From: UBA1664 sp964531715
GTDB lineage: Bacteria; Pseudomonadota; Alphaproteobacteria; Micavibrionales; UBA1664
Reading direction: 5' to 3'
Length of the DNA stretch: 64,000 nt
Assembly: GCA_964531715.1 (NCBI GenBank)
Contig: CAZHEE010000001.1
Coordinates: 62,001-126,000 of the forward strand
Of this stretch, positions 1 to 7,973 are shown one piece after another (positions within the stretch are counted from its first letter, which is position 1; each line of letters starts with the position of its first letter). Below the pieces are notes generated by a model. That model saw only the letters and a list, made by a program, of their open reading frames with translations. It was not told the DNA's origin and did not search any database. Made by a program: the position numbers and the translations under genes.

Positions 1-956
1 ATGGAGAGTTAGGCGCAGGCGACCAAGGAATGATGATTGGTGGCGCGTGTAATCAAACACCTAGCCTTATGCCAGCCGCACTTTATTATTCCCGTAAGCT
101 AACTCAAGAGCTTTATGAGCGTCGCAAAAATGCTGAAAAGAATGATGGTTCTTATGGTTCTTTAAGACCGGATGCAAAAGCCCAAATTATATTTGAATAT
201 GATAAAAATCGTAACCCAATAAGAATATCTCACATTGTAATTTCATCACAGCATGATGAGTCAATGTCGCTGGAAGAACTTAGAGTCTTATTGAAAGATT
301 TTGCTGCAGAAATTTTACCTTCTGAATATCTAAACAAAGACACAAAATTTGTTTTGGAAAAGGATCAAGAGAAAGCTGAAAAAGAAATAACAAAACTCTT
401 TTTCAACCCTGCAGGAACATTTGTAACAGGTGGACCAGAGGGAGATGCAGGACTTACAGGGCGTAAAATTATTGTTGATACATATGGTGGCTGGTTCTCA
501 CATGGAGGTGGAGCGTTTTCAGGGAAAGATCCAACCAAAGTTGACCGTATTGGTGCATACATGGCGCGATATATTGCAAAACATGTTGTTGCGGCAAGGC
601 TAGCCGATGAATGTGAAGTTCAACTGACTTTTGCAATTGGTGAACCAAATGCATTATCTTTACGGGTCGATACAAAAGGAACGGCAAAAAAGCATGAACA
701 GGATATATCCGATGCTATTCGCTCCATTATGCCAATGACTGTTTCTGGTATAATCAATCTTTTTGATGCAAACAGGCCAATCTATGCAAAAGCAGCGATG
801 CATGGGCATTTCGGTCACGAACCTAAAGATGGTTATTTCCCATGGGAAAAAACAGATAAGGTTGATGAGCTGCGAGAAAATGTTGCAAAACTTGATAAAC
901 AAAGAAAAAGAAAAGCATTTAAAACCGTTACATTTGGATTGCTTAGCGGACGTTAG
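1..956 (+). CDS. metK: S-adenosylmethionine synthetase, 5'-truncated by the window edge
   Basis: Makes S-adenosylmethionine from methionine and ATP in the cytoplasm. The frame is open from base 3, and the family motif GAGDQG is encoded at 12-29, upstream of the first ATG at 30, so the gene starts before the window and that ATG is internal. Further signatures are GGPEGDAGLTGRK with the following VDTYGG, and HGGGAFSGKDPTKVDR, which bind ATP, metal and triphosphate in this family. The C-terminus looks complete. trmB begins 19 bp downstream on the same strand, and its SAM-dependent product would use the SAM made here. Confidence 0.97.
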   Translation, partial: GELGAGDQGMMIGGACNQTPSLMPAALYYSRKLTQELYERRKNAEKNDGSYGSLRPDAKAQIIFEYDKNRNPIRISHIVISSQHDESMSLEELRVLLKDFAAEILPSEYLNKDTKFVLEKDQEKAEKEITKLFFNPAGTFVTGGPEGDAGLTGRKIIVDTYGGWFSHGGGAFSGKDPTKVDRIGAYMARYIAKHVVAARLADECEVQLTFAIGEPNALSLRVDTKGTAKKHEQDISDAIRSIMPMTVSGIINLFDANRPIYAKAAMHGHFGHEPKDGYFPWEKTDKVDELRENVAKLDKQRKRKAFKTVTFGLLSGR

Positions 957-975
957 ACTGCTAAGTCATTCTTAT

Positions 976-1689
976 ATGACAAGACCTAAACACCGATTTT
1001 ACGGCAGGCGGAAGGGGAAAACTCTCACCGCCTATCGGCAATCTTTGTTGGATAGAGAGCTTCCTAAATACCTCATCCATTCAATGTTGTCATCCCGAGC
1101 AGAGTCGAGGGATCTAAAAACGCATAAGATCTCTCCGCTCACTTTGTTCGGTCGAGATGACAATGAATTGTGGCTGGAAATCGGGTTTGGCAACGGTGAG
1201 TTCCTCGCCCACATGTCACAAGCCGAGCCTGATATTCAATTTATCGGCTGTGAGCCATTTATGAATGGGGTCGCCGCCCTCCTCGCCTATCTTCATAAGC
1301 CTGTTGAAAATCTCAAAATCTGGAATGATGATGCGCGCCTGTTGATGGATGTTTTGCCGGCTCAGTCAATAGACAGGGTTTACCTGCTCAACCCCGACCC
1401 TTGGCCAAAAAAGCGCCATGAGAAACGCCGCTTTATTAATCAAAAGACATTGGGCAGCATCGCACGAATTTTAAAAAAAGACGGGCTTTTTATTGCCTCG
1501 ACAGATGTGCGTCCTTTGGCAGACTATATGCATGGGCATCTTGAGACTCATCCTGCTTTTAAAACTCTCGATAACAGTGAAGGGTTGCAAACAACACCGC
1601 CTGAGGACTGGCCGCTCGACAAAACCCGCTACATGAAAAAAGCCCTGGGCGGTGAAGTTATCTATTGGTTGCAGTATAAACGTAAATAA
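976..1689 (+). CDS. trmB: tRNA (guanine-N7-)-methyltransferase with an in-frame palindromic insertion
   Basis: Methylates G46 in the variable loop of tRNAs, using SAM. About 237 aa. The ATG at 976 gives the N-terminus MTRPKHRFYGRRKGK; the frame is open further upstream, but there it only overlaps metK out of frame. The SAM site LEIGFGNGEF and the TrmB signature NPDPWPKKRH are present. Residues about 38-62 (SSRAESRDL...LFGRDD) are encoded by a 73-bp palindromic element at 1089-1161 whose sister copy is intergenic at 12857-12940. The insertion lies in the variable linker before the Rossmann fold, so the enzyme is probably functional. Confidence 0.93.
   Translation: MTRPKHRFYGRRKGKTLTAYRQSLLDRELPKYLIHSMLSSRAESRDLKTHKISPLTLFGRDDNELWLEIGFGNGEFLAHMSQAEPDIQFIGCEPFMNGVAALLAYLHKPVENLKIWNDDARLLMDVLPAQSIDRVYLLNPDPWPKKRHEKRRFINQKTLGSIARILKKDGLFIASTDVRPLADYMHGHLETHPAFKTLDNSEGLQTTPPEDWPLDKTRYMKKALGGEVIYWLQYKRK
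1089..1161 (+). repeat. Palindromic element, family B, in frame inside trmB
   Basis: 73 bp beginning GTCATCCCGAG and ending GTCGAGATGAC, with inner arms GGGATCT and AGATCTCTC around an 11-nt centre. With the flanking bases the ends are TTGTCAT and ATGACAA. It adds no stop codon and is read as TCA-TCC...GAT-GAC. The intergenic copy at 12857-12940 has the same outer and inner arms with a different loop. Confidence 0.85.
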
Positions 1690-1750
1690 CCCTTGATTTA
1701 TTATCTCTGATAAACTATAAATCTACTAACAACTTGATATGAATATTTCA

Positions 1751-1779
1751 GGTGGGCAGGAAACTGACCCGCCTTTTTT
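1751..1779 (+). terminator. Rho-independent terminator or leader hairpin between trmB and rimP
   Basis: The stem GGTGGG (1751-1756) pairs with CCCGCC (1768-1773), including one G-T pair, across an 11-nt loop, and is followed by six T. It could end metK-trmB transcription or act as an attenuator in a rimP-nusA leader. The sequence alone does not separate the two. Confidence 0.65.
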
Positions 1780-1796
1780 GATACTGAAAATAATTC

Positions 1797-1932
1797 TCTC
1801 TCCCTTAAGGGAGAGGGTTAGGGTTAGGGTTAGGGTGAGGGAGAAAAAAATAATACCCTCATCCTCAGCGGCCAGAAATTTCTGATAGAAATTCGGCCTT
1901 GTTGCCTTCTCCCTAAAGGGAGAAGGGTTAAA
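1797..1932. repeat. Composite palindromic repeat, family C, with G-rich hexamer run
   Basis: Two short perfect-to-near palindromes bound the region: a CTCTCCC/GGGAGAG hairpin at the left and CCTTCTCCC/GGGAGAAGG at the right. Between them are GGG tracts at 1815-1841 spaced by TTA or TGA and a CGGCC...TTCGGCC section. A related single hairpin, CCTTCTCCC-GAGGGAGAAGG, occurs at 26632-26651, immediately after tsf. Confidence 0.7.
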
Positions 1933-1944
1933 TGAGAAAAACGA

Positions 1945-2478
1945 ATGATAGAACACGACCACATCCCTCACCTTGTTGACCCTGAAGGGCGTTTTGCGCC
2001 CGTCATACAACCTGTCGTTGAAGGTGAAGGCTATCGCCTCGTCCGTGTTGCCTTTGGAGGCAGTGACCCGAAGCGCGGGGCGATACTGGTAGTCATGATT
2101 GAACCGTTGGATGGCTCTAAACTTAAAATTGATGCGTGCAAAGAGGTGAGCACACTACTCTCCGCCACGCTCGATGTTGAGGATGTTATCAAAGACTCAT
2201 ATGTGCTTGAGGTCGGCTCGGCAGGGCTGAACAGACCGCTCACAAGCATTCAGGATTTTCAACGCTTTAAAGACTATGAGGCTAAAATTGAGTGTAAAAT
2301 GCAGGATGAGAACGGCCAACGCAATTACCGCGGCTTCATTGAAAGCGCGAGTGACGAGGGCTTAAACCTCAAGACACAGGAACGCGGAATGTTGCTGTTA
2401 CAATGGAATAATATGTCATCGGCGCGGCTGGTTGCCACGGATGATTTATTGAAAGCCTTGCAAAATAATAGCGTTTAG
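1945..2478 (+). CDS. rimP: Ribosome maturation factor RimP
   Basis: Cytoplasmic factor for 30S subunit maturation. 177 aa with the two-part RimP layout: an N-terminal alpha/beta domain carrying the family segment SYVLEVGSAGLNRPL (about residues 85-99), then a small SH3-like domain. First gene of the rimP-nusA-infB-rbfA group. It follows the repeat-rich leader at 1690-1944 and ends 42 bp before nusA, the standard order in proteobacteria. Confidence 0.96.
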   Translation: MIEHDHIPHLVDPEGRFAPVIQPVVEGEGYRLVRVAFGGSDPKRGAILVVMIEPLDGSKLKIDACKEVSTLLSATLDVEDVIKDSYVLEVGSAGLNRPLTSIQDFQRFKDYEAKIECKMQDENGQRNYRGFIESASDEGLNLKTQERGMLLLQWNNMSSARLVATDDLLKALQNNSV

Positions 2479-2520
2479 GAGTAAAAAGACGTTAATTCAT
2501 CGATTAAAGGAGAAATAAAG

Positions 2521-4056
2521 ATGGAATTACTACATGTCGCTGATGCGGTTGCCCGCGAAAAGCACATTGATAAAGAAATTGTTTTTGAAGCGTTGGAAGA
2601 GGCCATTCAAAAGGCCGCCCGCTCAAAATATGGCTATGATCAAGACATCCGTGCGGAAATCAGCCGCCAGAACGGGCAGGTCGATTTGAAACGTGTCCGC
2701 ACAGTCGTTGAGGAAATTGACGAGGAAGTTGAGGAAGCGCATCAGCTCACTCTGGCTCAGGCCAAGCGCATTAAGCCTGATGCAGAAATCGGCGAAAAAA
2801 TTATTGATGAGCTGCCGCCTTTTGACTTTGGACGCATTGCCGCCCAAACGGCGAAACAGGTGATTATTCAAAAAGTGCGCGGCGCGGAACGTGATCGTCA
2901 ATATGAAGAATTCAAAGACCGTGTCGGCGAAATCGTCAATGGTATTGTGAAGCGTGTTGAATATGGCAATGTGACTGTCGACCTTGGTCGCGCAGATGCC
3001 TATATGCGCCGTGATGAGACAATCCAGCGTGAGGCCTTCCGTGTCGGTGACCGTGTTCGTGGTTATATCTATGATGTTCGTCAGGAACAACGTGGCCCTC
3101 AGATTTTCATGTCACGCTCTCACCCCGGTTTTCTTGCAGGCCTGTTTACGCAGGAAGTACCCGAGATTTACGAAGGTGTGATTGAGATTCAGGCAGTGGC
3201 TCGTGACCCCGGCTCACGCGCGAAATTTGCTGTCTCCGCCAATGACCCGGGGCTTGACCCTGTCGGGGCATGTGTCGGAATGCGTGGAAGCCGTGTTCAG
3301 GCGGTCGTGAATGAGCTTCAGGGCGAGAAAATTGATATTGTGCCGTGGTCACCTGATATCGCAACATTCATCGTCAATGCGCTTTCCCCTGCCGAAGTAT
3401 CCAAGGTTGTTTTGGATGAAGAAAATAACCGTATTGAGGTTTGCGTTCCTGATGAGCAGCTCTCACTGGCGATTGGTCGCCGAGGGCAGAATGTTCGTCT
3501 GGCCTCTATCCTGACACAGCTTGATATTGATGTGTTAACCGAGGCTGAGGAAGCGGAACGCCGCGCGGAAGAAACCAAGGTTCGCTCCGCACTCTTTATG
3601 GAGGCACTTGACGTTGATGATATGATTGCGAACTTGCTCTGCGCCGAAGGCTTCAGGAAAGTCGAGGAAATCGCGGAAACCAGCATTGATGACCTTGCCT
3701 CAATTGACGGCTTCGATGAAGGCGTTGCAGAGGAGCTGATCAATCGTGCGCAGGCTTTCCTAAATGTTAAGGCTGAAGAGTTTAATAAGCAGAAAAAAGA
3801 GATGGGTATTAAGGATGACATCATGGATGTGGACGGTGTTTCCGCCGCGATGGCACTGACATTAGCGGAGCATAATGTAAAATCTCGTGATGATCTGGCT
3901 GATTTGGCGGGTGATGAGCTTGTTGAGATGCTCGGCGATGATGCCATGACCGAAAAAGATGCAAACGCTTTGATTATGAAAGCACGAGAGCATTGGTTTG
4001 CCGATGAAGATGCGGCCGAAACGACCGATAAATCAGAAGAAGAGGAAGCGGCGTAA
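2521..4056 (+). CDS. nusA: Transcription termination/antitermination factor NusA
   Basis: Binds RNA polymerase and nascent RNA and modulates pausing, termination and antitermination. 511 aa in the usual order: N-terminal polymerase-binding domain (1-130), S1 domain (about 135-200, GEIVNGIVKRVEYGN), two KH domains (about 230-345, with GACVGMRGSRV and SLAIGRRGQNV), and two C-terminal helix-hairpin-helix acidic repeats (about 360-500). The RBS AGGAGAAAT precedes the ATG. ylxR, which normally follows nusA in alphaproteobacteria, is missing, and a GIY-YIG element lies in its place. Confidence 0.98.
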   Translation: MELLHVADAVAREKHIDKEIVFEALEEAIQKAARSKYGYDQDIRAEISRQNGQVDLKRVRTVVEEIDEEVEEAHQLTLAQAKRIKPDAEIGEKIIDELPPFDFGRIAAQTAKQVIIQKVRGAERDRQYEEFKDRVGEIVNGIVKRVEYGNVTVDLGRADAYMRRDETIQREAFRVGDRVRGYIYDVRQEQRGPQIFMSRSHPGFLAGLFTQEVPEIYEGVIEIQAVARDPGSRAKFAVSANDPGLDPVGACVGMRGSRVQAVVNELQGEKIDIVPWSPDIATFIVNALSPAEVSKVVLDEENNRIEVCVPDEQLSLAIGRRGQNVRLASILTQLDIDVLTEAEEAERRAEETKVRSALFMEALDVDDMIANLLCAEGFRKVEEIAETSIDDLASIDGFDEGVAEELINRAQAFLNVKAEEFNKQKKEMGIKDDIMDVDGVSAAMALTLAEHNVKSRDDLADLAGDELVEMLGDDAMTEKDANALIMKAREHWFADEDAAETTDKSEEEEAA

Positions 4057-4066
4057 GTAAATTGAA

Positions 4067-4431
4067 TTGTCATCCCAGCGAAAGCTGGGATCTCATAGAA
4101 GGTAACCAGATAAGGTGAGTAAGCAATATCATGTCTATATCATCACCAATAAGGCACATACTGTTCTTTATATCGGTATGACAAATAATATTATTCGCCG
4201 TATATGGGAGCATAAAAATAAATTGGCAGACGGTTTTACGAAAAAATATAATTGCACTAAGCTGGTTTACGTTGAAACCTATGATGATGTAAGATATGCG
4301 ATAGAACGAGAAAAGAATATAAAGGCGTGGAAACGTGATTGGAAAAATCAAATGATTGAAAAACTGAACCCTGATTGGCAGGATTTGTATGAAACAATTA
4401 TTTAAGATCCCAGCTTTCGCTGGGATGACAA
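4067..4431 (+). mobile_element. GIY-YIG palindromic element 1, perfect inverted termini
   Basis: Perfect 27-bp inverted repeats at 4067-4093 and 4405-4431 enclose one ORF. Each terminus is itself a hairpin: GTCATCCCAGC, then GAAA, then GCTGGGATCT. The ORF stop codon overlaps the right repeat by one base. No target-site duplication is evident. The right end of the cargo-free element at 27589-27653 matches these termini at 24 of 25 positions. The interior is more AT-rich than nusA and infB on either side. Confidence 0.85.
4115..4405 (+). CDS. Single-domain GIY-YIG endonuclease, cargo of element 1
   Basis: 96 aa with a GTG start, the only start that keeps the complete GIY-YIG core. The motif is present as VYI (residues 7-9) and YIG (19-21), followed by the catalytic-type Arg in IIRRIWEHK (Arg29) and the Glu of the EREK helix (Glu66). 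Small proteins of this family (UPF0213/YhbQ-like) are predicted nucleases of largely unknown role. The gene almost fills the space between two perfect inverted repeats and interrupts nusA-infB, which suggests a mobile-element gene rather than an operon member. It is related to the ORF at 7167-7460. Confidence 0.9.
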   Translation: MSKQYHVYIITNKAHTVLYIGMTNNIIRRIWEHKNKLADGFTKKYNCTKLVYVETYDDVRYAIEREKNIKAWKRDWKNQMIEKLNPDWQDLYETII

Positions 4432-4493
4432 AACATTATGATGATGTGCAAATAAAGGGCATTGCCATGTAACGGAAAAACGAAAGACATTTT

Positions 4494-7088
4494 ATGACTG
4501 ACGATACGAACAAAGACGATAAAAAGACTGAAGAAAAGAAAAAGTCAACTTTAAGCCTTGGCGGCGGGACATTAAGCCTGAAAAACAAGGCGGCCGCCGC
4601 TGGCGGTAATTCGGGACTTGTTCAACAAAGCTTTTCAGGTGGTCGGTCAAAAACTGTTGCCGTTGAGGTTCGCCGCCGCCGTGGGGGTGAGCAGAAACCT
4701 GCCGAGACTACAACTCAATCAAATACATCCAATGCCCCCGACCCGTTCGCAGGTTTAACGCAAAGCGAGCGTGAGGCTCGTATGCGCGCACTTGAAGCCG
4801 CAAAAAATGCTAATGGCATGACAAAGTCCTCCCTGCCCCCGCGCGTTAAGAAGGCGGAGCCGAAGGAAGATGAACCGACAACGACTGAAGCACAAACAGC
4901 GCCACAAGCCCCTACTCCAGATGCCGCGCCAAAACCGAAAAAGACGATGCGTCAACGCGAGATGGAAGAACTCCAACGCAGGCAGGAAGAAGAGCGTCTC
5001 AAGGCAGAAGAACTCCGCGTTCAGCAAGAGGCTGAGAATGAAAAACGCCGCAAGGAACTTGGCAATAAATTCCCGAACCGCGCCCGTGAAACAGAGGATG
5101 ACGGCCTGTCTATGCGTGAGAAGCTTAAACGCAACGCAGGTGCGCAAAAGAAAACACGTGCCACCCCTGATCGCTGGTCAGGTGGGAAAATCACTGTCTC
5201 CCAAGCCTTGGCAGGAGAATCTGAGTTTGAAAGGATGCCATCCCTAGCGTCCCAAAAACGCGCCCGTCAAAAACAGTTCAAAAAAGAAAGCAATTTTCAG
5301 GCACCGACTGAAAAGAAAACACGCGAGATTATCGTGCCTGAAACCATCACGGTTCAGGAACTCGCCAATCGGATGGCCGAAAAATCGGGTGATGTTGTTA
5401 AATCCCTCATGAAAATGGGCGTGATGGCGACAATTAATCAGGCGATTGATCAGGATACAGCTGAGCTCATCATTGATGAATATGGTCATAAAGTGAAACG
5501 CGTATCCGAATCCGATGTTGAGATTGATATGATAGGGACGGATGATAATGATGCGGATATGCAGCCGCGCCCGCCAGTCGTCACAATTATGGGGCATGTT
5601 GACCATGGGAAAACGTCCCTCCTCGATGTTATGCGCGAGGCGAATGTTGTCTCGGGCGAGGCTGGCGGTATCACGCAACATATCGGTGCCTATCAGGTTC
5701 AACTGGGTACAGGTGAGAAAATTACCTTCCTTGACACACCAGGTCACGCGGCCTTTACTGAAATGCGGGCTCGCGGTGCGAATGTTACCGATATTGTGAT
5801 TATCGTCGTTGCGGCGAATGATTCCATCATGCCACAAACTGTCGAGGCGATCTCCCACGCGAAAGCCGCGGGCGTACCAATTATTATTGCAGTGAACAAA
5901 GTTGATTTACCCGATGCCAACCCGATGAAGGTTAAACAAGACCTCCTCCAACATGAAATCATGGTGGAAGATATGGGCGGTGAGGTTCTGTGCATTGAAG
6001 TGTCAGCAAAGGAAAAACTCAATCTTGATAAATTACAGGAAGCAATTTTGCTTCAGGCTGAACTCATGGACACGATTGTTGCCAACCCTGACCGCAAGGC
6101 CGAAGGCCGCGTGATTGAGGCGAAGATGGAGAAAGGCCGCGGCTCTGTCGCGACTGTCTTGATACAGCGCGGAACGCTGAATACTGGTGAGATTTTTGTA
6201 TCCGGTTCAGAATGGGGGCGTGTGCGTGCGATTATTGATGATAAAAACAAACAAATCAAGCAAGCCTATCCTGGTCAACCGGTCGAGATTTTAGGCTTGA
6301 ACGGCACACCACTTGCCGGGGATGACTTTGCGGTTGTTGATAGCGAGGCAAAAGCCCGCGAAATTGTTGAATATCGCGAGCGTAAAAAGCTTGAGGCAAA
6401 ATCGGTTGCTTCAACCACAGGTGGTTTTGAGGCTTTATTTGCAAAAGCCAAATCGGAAGGTACGACGACTGTCCTCCCTGTGCTGATTAAGTCAGATGTG
6501 CAAGGCTCAACCGAGGCGATTATCGGCTCACTTGCCAAAATTTCGGAAGAAAACCCTGATGTCGATGTTCAGGTGCTGCATTCTGGCGTGGGCGGCATTA
6601 CGGAATCTGATGTGACCCTTGCGGGTGCGTCCAATGCGATGATTATCGGCTTTAATGTGCGCGCAAACGCTCAGGCTCGGGATCTGGCGCAAAAGAACGG
6701 TGTTGATGTTCGCTATTACTCCATCATCTACAATGTGATTGATGATGTGAAGGCGATGCTCTCTGGTATGCTCTCACCGAATTTACGCGAGGAGCTGATT
6801 GGCTATGCGGAAATCAGGCAGGTCTTTAATATTACCAAAGTCGGCAAAGTCGCAGGGTGCATGATCACAAGCGGGTTTGTGAAGCGCGGGTCTAAGGTTC
6901 GCTTGCTCCGCGATGATGTGGTTATCCATGAAGGCAAGCTAAAAACGCTCAAACGTCTTAAAGATGAAGTCAAGGAAGTCAAAGAAGGTACCGAATGCGG
7001 TATGGCTTTTGAAAAATATGACGATATCAAGGAAGGCGATATAATCGAATGCTTTGACGTTATTGAAGAAGCGAGAGAAGTGGCTTAG
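4494..7088 (+). CDS. infB: Translation initiation factor IF-2
   Basis: GTPase that brings initiator fMet-tRNA to the 30S subunit and promotes subunit joining. 864 aa. The N-terminal third is low-complexity and charged (Ala/Glu/Lys/Arg coiled segments, about 1-270), then IF2_N (about 280-340), the G domain with GHVDHGKT (about residue 366) and NKVD (about 468), and the C-terminal domains ending in GMAFEKYDDIKEGD. It is set apart from nusA and rbfA by two separate GIY-YIG elements, so the old operon may now depend on read-through or extra promoters. Confidence 0.98.
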   Translation: MTDDTNKDDKKTEEKKKSTLSLGGGTLSLKNKAAAAGGNSGLVQQSFSGGRSKTVAVEVRRRRGGEQKPAETTTQSNTSNAPDPFAGLTQSEREARMRALEAAKNANGMTKSSLPPRVKKAEPKEDEPTTTEAQTAPQAPTPDAAPKPKKTMRQREMEELQRRQEEERLKAEELRVQQEAENEKRRKELGNKFPNRARETEDDGLSMREKLKRNAGAQKKTRATPDRWSGGKITVSQALAGESEFERMPSLASQKRARQKQFKKESNFQAPTEKKTREIIVPETITVQELANRMAEKSGDVVKSLMKMGVMATINQAIDQDTAELIIDEYGHKVKRVSESDVEIDMIGTDDNDADMQPRPPVVTIMGHVDHGKTSLLDVMREANVVSGEAGGITQHIGAYQVQLGTGEKITFLDTPGHAAFTEMRARGANVTDIVIIVVAANDSIMPQTVEAISHAKAAGVPIIIAVNKVDLPDANPMKVKQDLLQHEIMVEDMGGEVLCIEVSAKEKLNLDKLQEAILLQAELMDTIVANPDRKAEGRVIEAKMEKGRGSVATVLIQRGTLNTGEIFVSGSEWGRVRAIIDDKNKQIKQAYPGQPVEILGLNGTPLAGDDFAVVDSEAKAREIVEYRERKKLEAKSVASTTGGFEALFAKAKSEGTTTVLPVLIKSDVQGSTEAIIGSLAKISEENPDVDVQVLHSGVGGITESDVTLAGASNAMIIGFNVRANAQARDLAQKNGVDVRYYSIIYNVIDDVKAMLSGMLSPNLREELIGYAEIRQVFNITKVGKVAGCMITSGFVKRGSKVRLLRDDVVIHEGKLKTLKRLKDEVKEVKEGTECGMAFEKYDDIKEGDIIECFDVIEEAREVA

Positions 7089-7127
7089 ATATAGCTACTT
7101 GTAAATCTAAGACATCAACCATAAACC

Positions 7128-7491
7128 GTCATCCTTTGGCTTGACCAAAGGATCTCTTGAAAAAATATGAGTACTAAACAGCCTGCAGTTTATTTTATGT
7201 CCAACAAAAAGGATGGCTCAATTTACACAGGTGTAACATCAGATCTTGTGAAGCGAGTTTATGAACATAAAAATGCGGATGTAAACAGCTATACAAAACG
7301 ATATAATTGTAAAAATCTGGTTTATTTTGAGATATTAGATGACATGTATGAAGCCATCAAACGCGAAAAGCGCTTAAAAAACTATTTGAGAGAATGGAAA
7401 ATTGAACTTATTGAAAAAAATAATCCCGAGTGGTTAGATTTATATAATGAAATTCTATGATAGAGATCCTTTGGTCAGGCCAAAGGATGAC
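7128..7491 (+). mobile_element. GIY-YIG palindromic element 2
   Basis: Inverted repeats of 29 bp at 7128-7156 and 7463-7491 match at 28 positions. Each is a hairpin GTCATCCTTTGG...CCAAAGGATCTC. They enclose one GIY-YIG ORF. The left end is identical over 29 nt to the reverse complement of 31873-31901, one end of the element inside dnaE. The hairpin sequence differs from element 1, but the GTCATCC...GGATCT frame is the same. A further CTTTGG/CCAAAG palindrome directly follows (7493-7509). Confidence 0.85.
7167..7460 (+). CDS. Single-domain GIY-YIG endonuclease, cargo of element 2
   Basis: 97 aa. The core is VYF...IYTG, a YTG variant of the usual YIG, followed by LVKRVYEHK (catalytic-type Arg) and the EAIKREK helix with the conserved Glu. 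It is clearly homologous to the ORF in element 1: both share EHKN, a YNC segment, LVY and EAI/AI-x-REK at matching spacing. They are well diverged, so this is not a recent duplication. The ATG lies 11 bp inside the left inverted repeat and the stop just before the right one. Predicted nuclease; its substrate is unknown. Confidence 0.9.
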   Translation: MSTKQPAVYFMSNKKDGSIYTGVTSDLVKRVYEHKNADVNSYTKRYNCKNLVYFEILDDMYEAIKREKRLKNYLREWKIELIEKNNPEWLDLYNEIL

Positions 7492-7594
7492 GCTTTGGTT
7501 AAGCCAAAGATTGGCTAATAATTAAACATAAGAATAACAGTAAACTTAACAGAAGAATTGCAGTAATTCCTCTAATCTGCTAAATATCCTAGTC

Positions 7595-7951
7595 ATGAAA
7601 CAACCATCACAACGGCAGCTTCGCGTGGCGGAACAAATACGCGGTGTTATCTCAACCACGCTTCATCGTGGGCATTTCAAAGATGACATTTTGATTGATC
7701 ATGCGGCAGATGTGACTGTCAATGCGGTTGATGTCTCCCCCGACCTTAAAAACGGCAAAGTTTTTGTGATGAGCCTCAATCGTGCGGGGCTAGATGATAT
7801 CCTGCCTGCGCTTAATAAAAATGCGGCCTATTTTCAATCAGCGATTAACCGTGAGTTAAATATTAAATTCACGCCGAAATTACGCTTTGTTGAGGATACC
7901 AGCTTTGCCGAGGCGCAACGGATTGAAAAGCTGTTAAGTGATTTGAAATGA
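7595..7951 (+). CDS. rbfA: Ribosome-binding factor A
   Basis: 118-aa KH-type protein that binds the immature 30S subunit and assists 16S rRNA 5'-end processing. It starts MKQPSQRQLRVAEQIRGVIS and has the family C-terminal segment RFVEDTSFAEAQRIEKLL. It follows infB as expected, with a GIY-YIG element between them. truB and rpsO, the usual next genes, are absent; comEC converges on it 22 bp away. Confidence 0.95.
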   Translation: MKQPSQRQLRVAEQIRGVISTTLHRGHFKDDILIDHAADVTVNAVDVSPDLKNGKVFVMSLNRAGLDDILPALNKNAAYFQSAINRELNIKFTPKLRFVEDTSFAEAQRIEKLLSDLK

Positions 7952-7973
7952 TGCTTTTTATTTATTAAAAAAC

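Noticed and set aside
1815..1841. Telomere-like TTAGGG run as a linear-replicon end
   Set aside because: It is internal, flanked by housekeeping genes on both sides and part of a repeat family. No replicon end is indicated.
1726..2010. 94-aa minus-strand ORF upstream of rimP
   Set aside because: Its sequence is translated repeat (Leu-Thr runs from the GGGTTA tracts) and overlaps the rimP start.
3318..4073. 251-aa minus-strand ORF opposite nusA
   Set aside because: Ser-rich product with no recognisable domain, fully antisense to well-conserved NusA sequence; a frame shadow.
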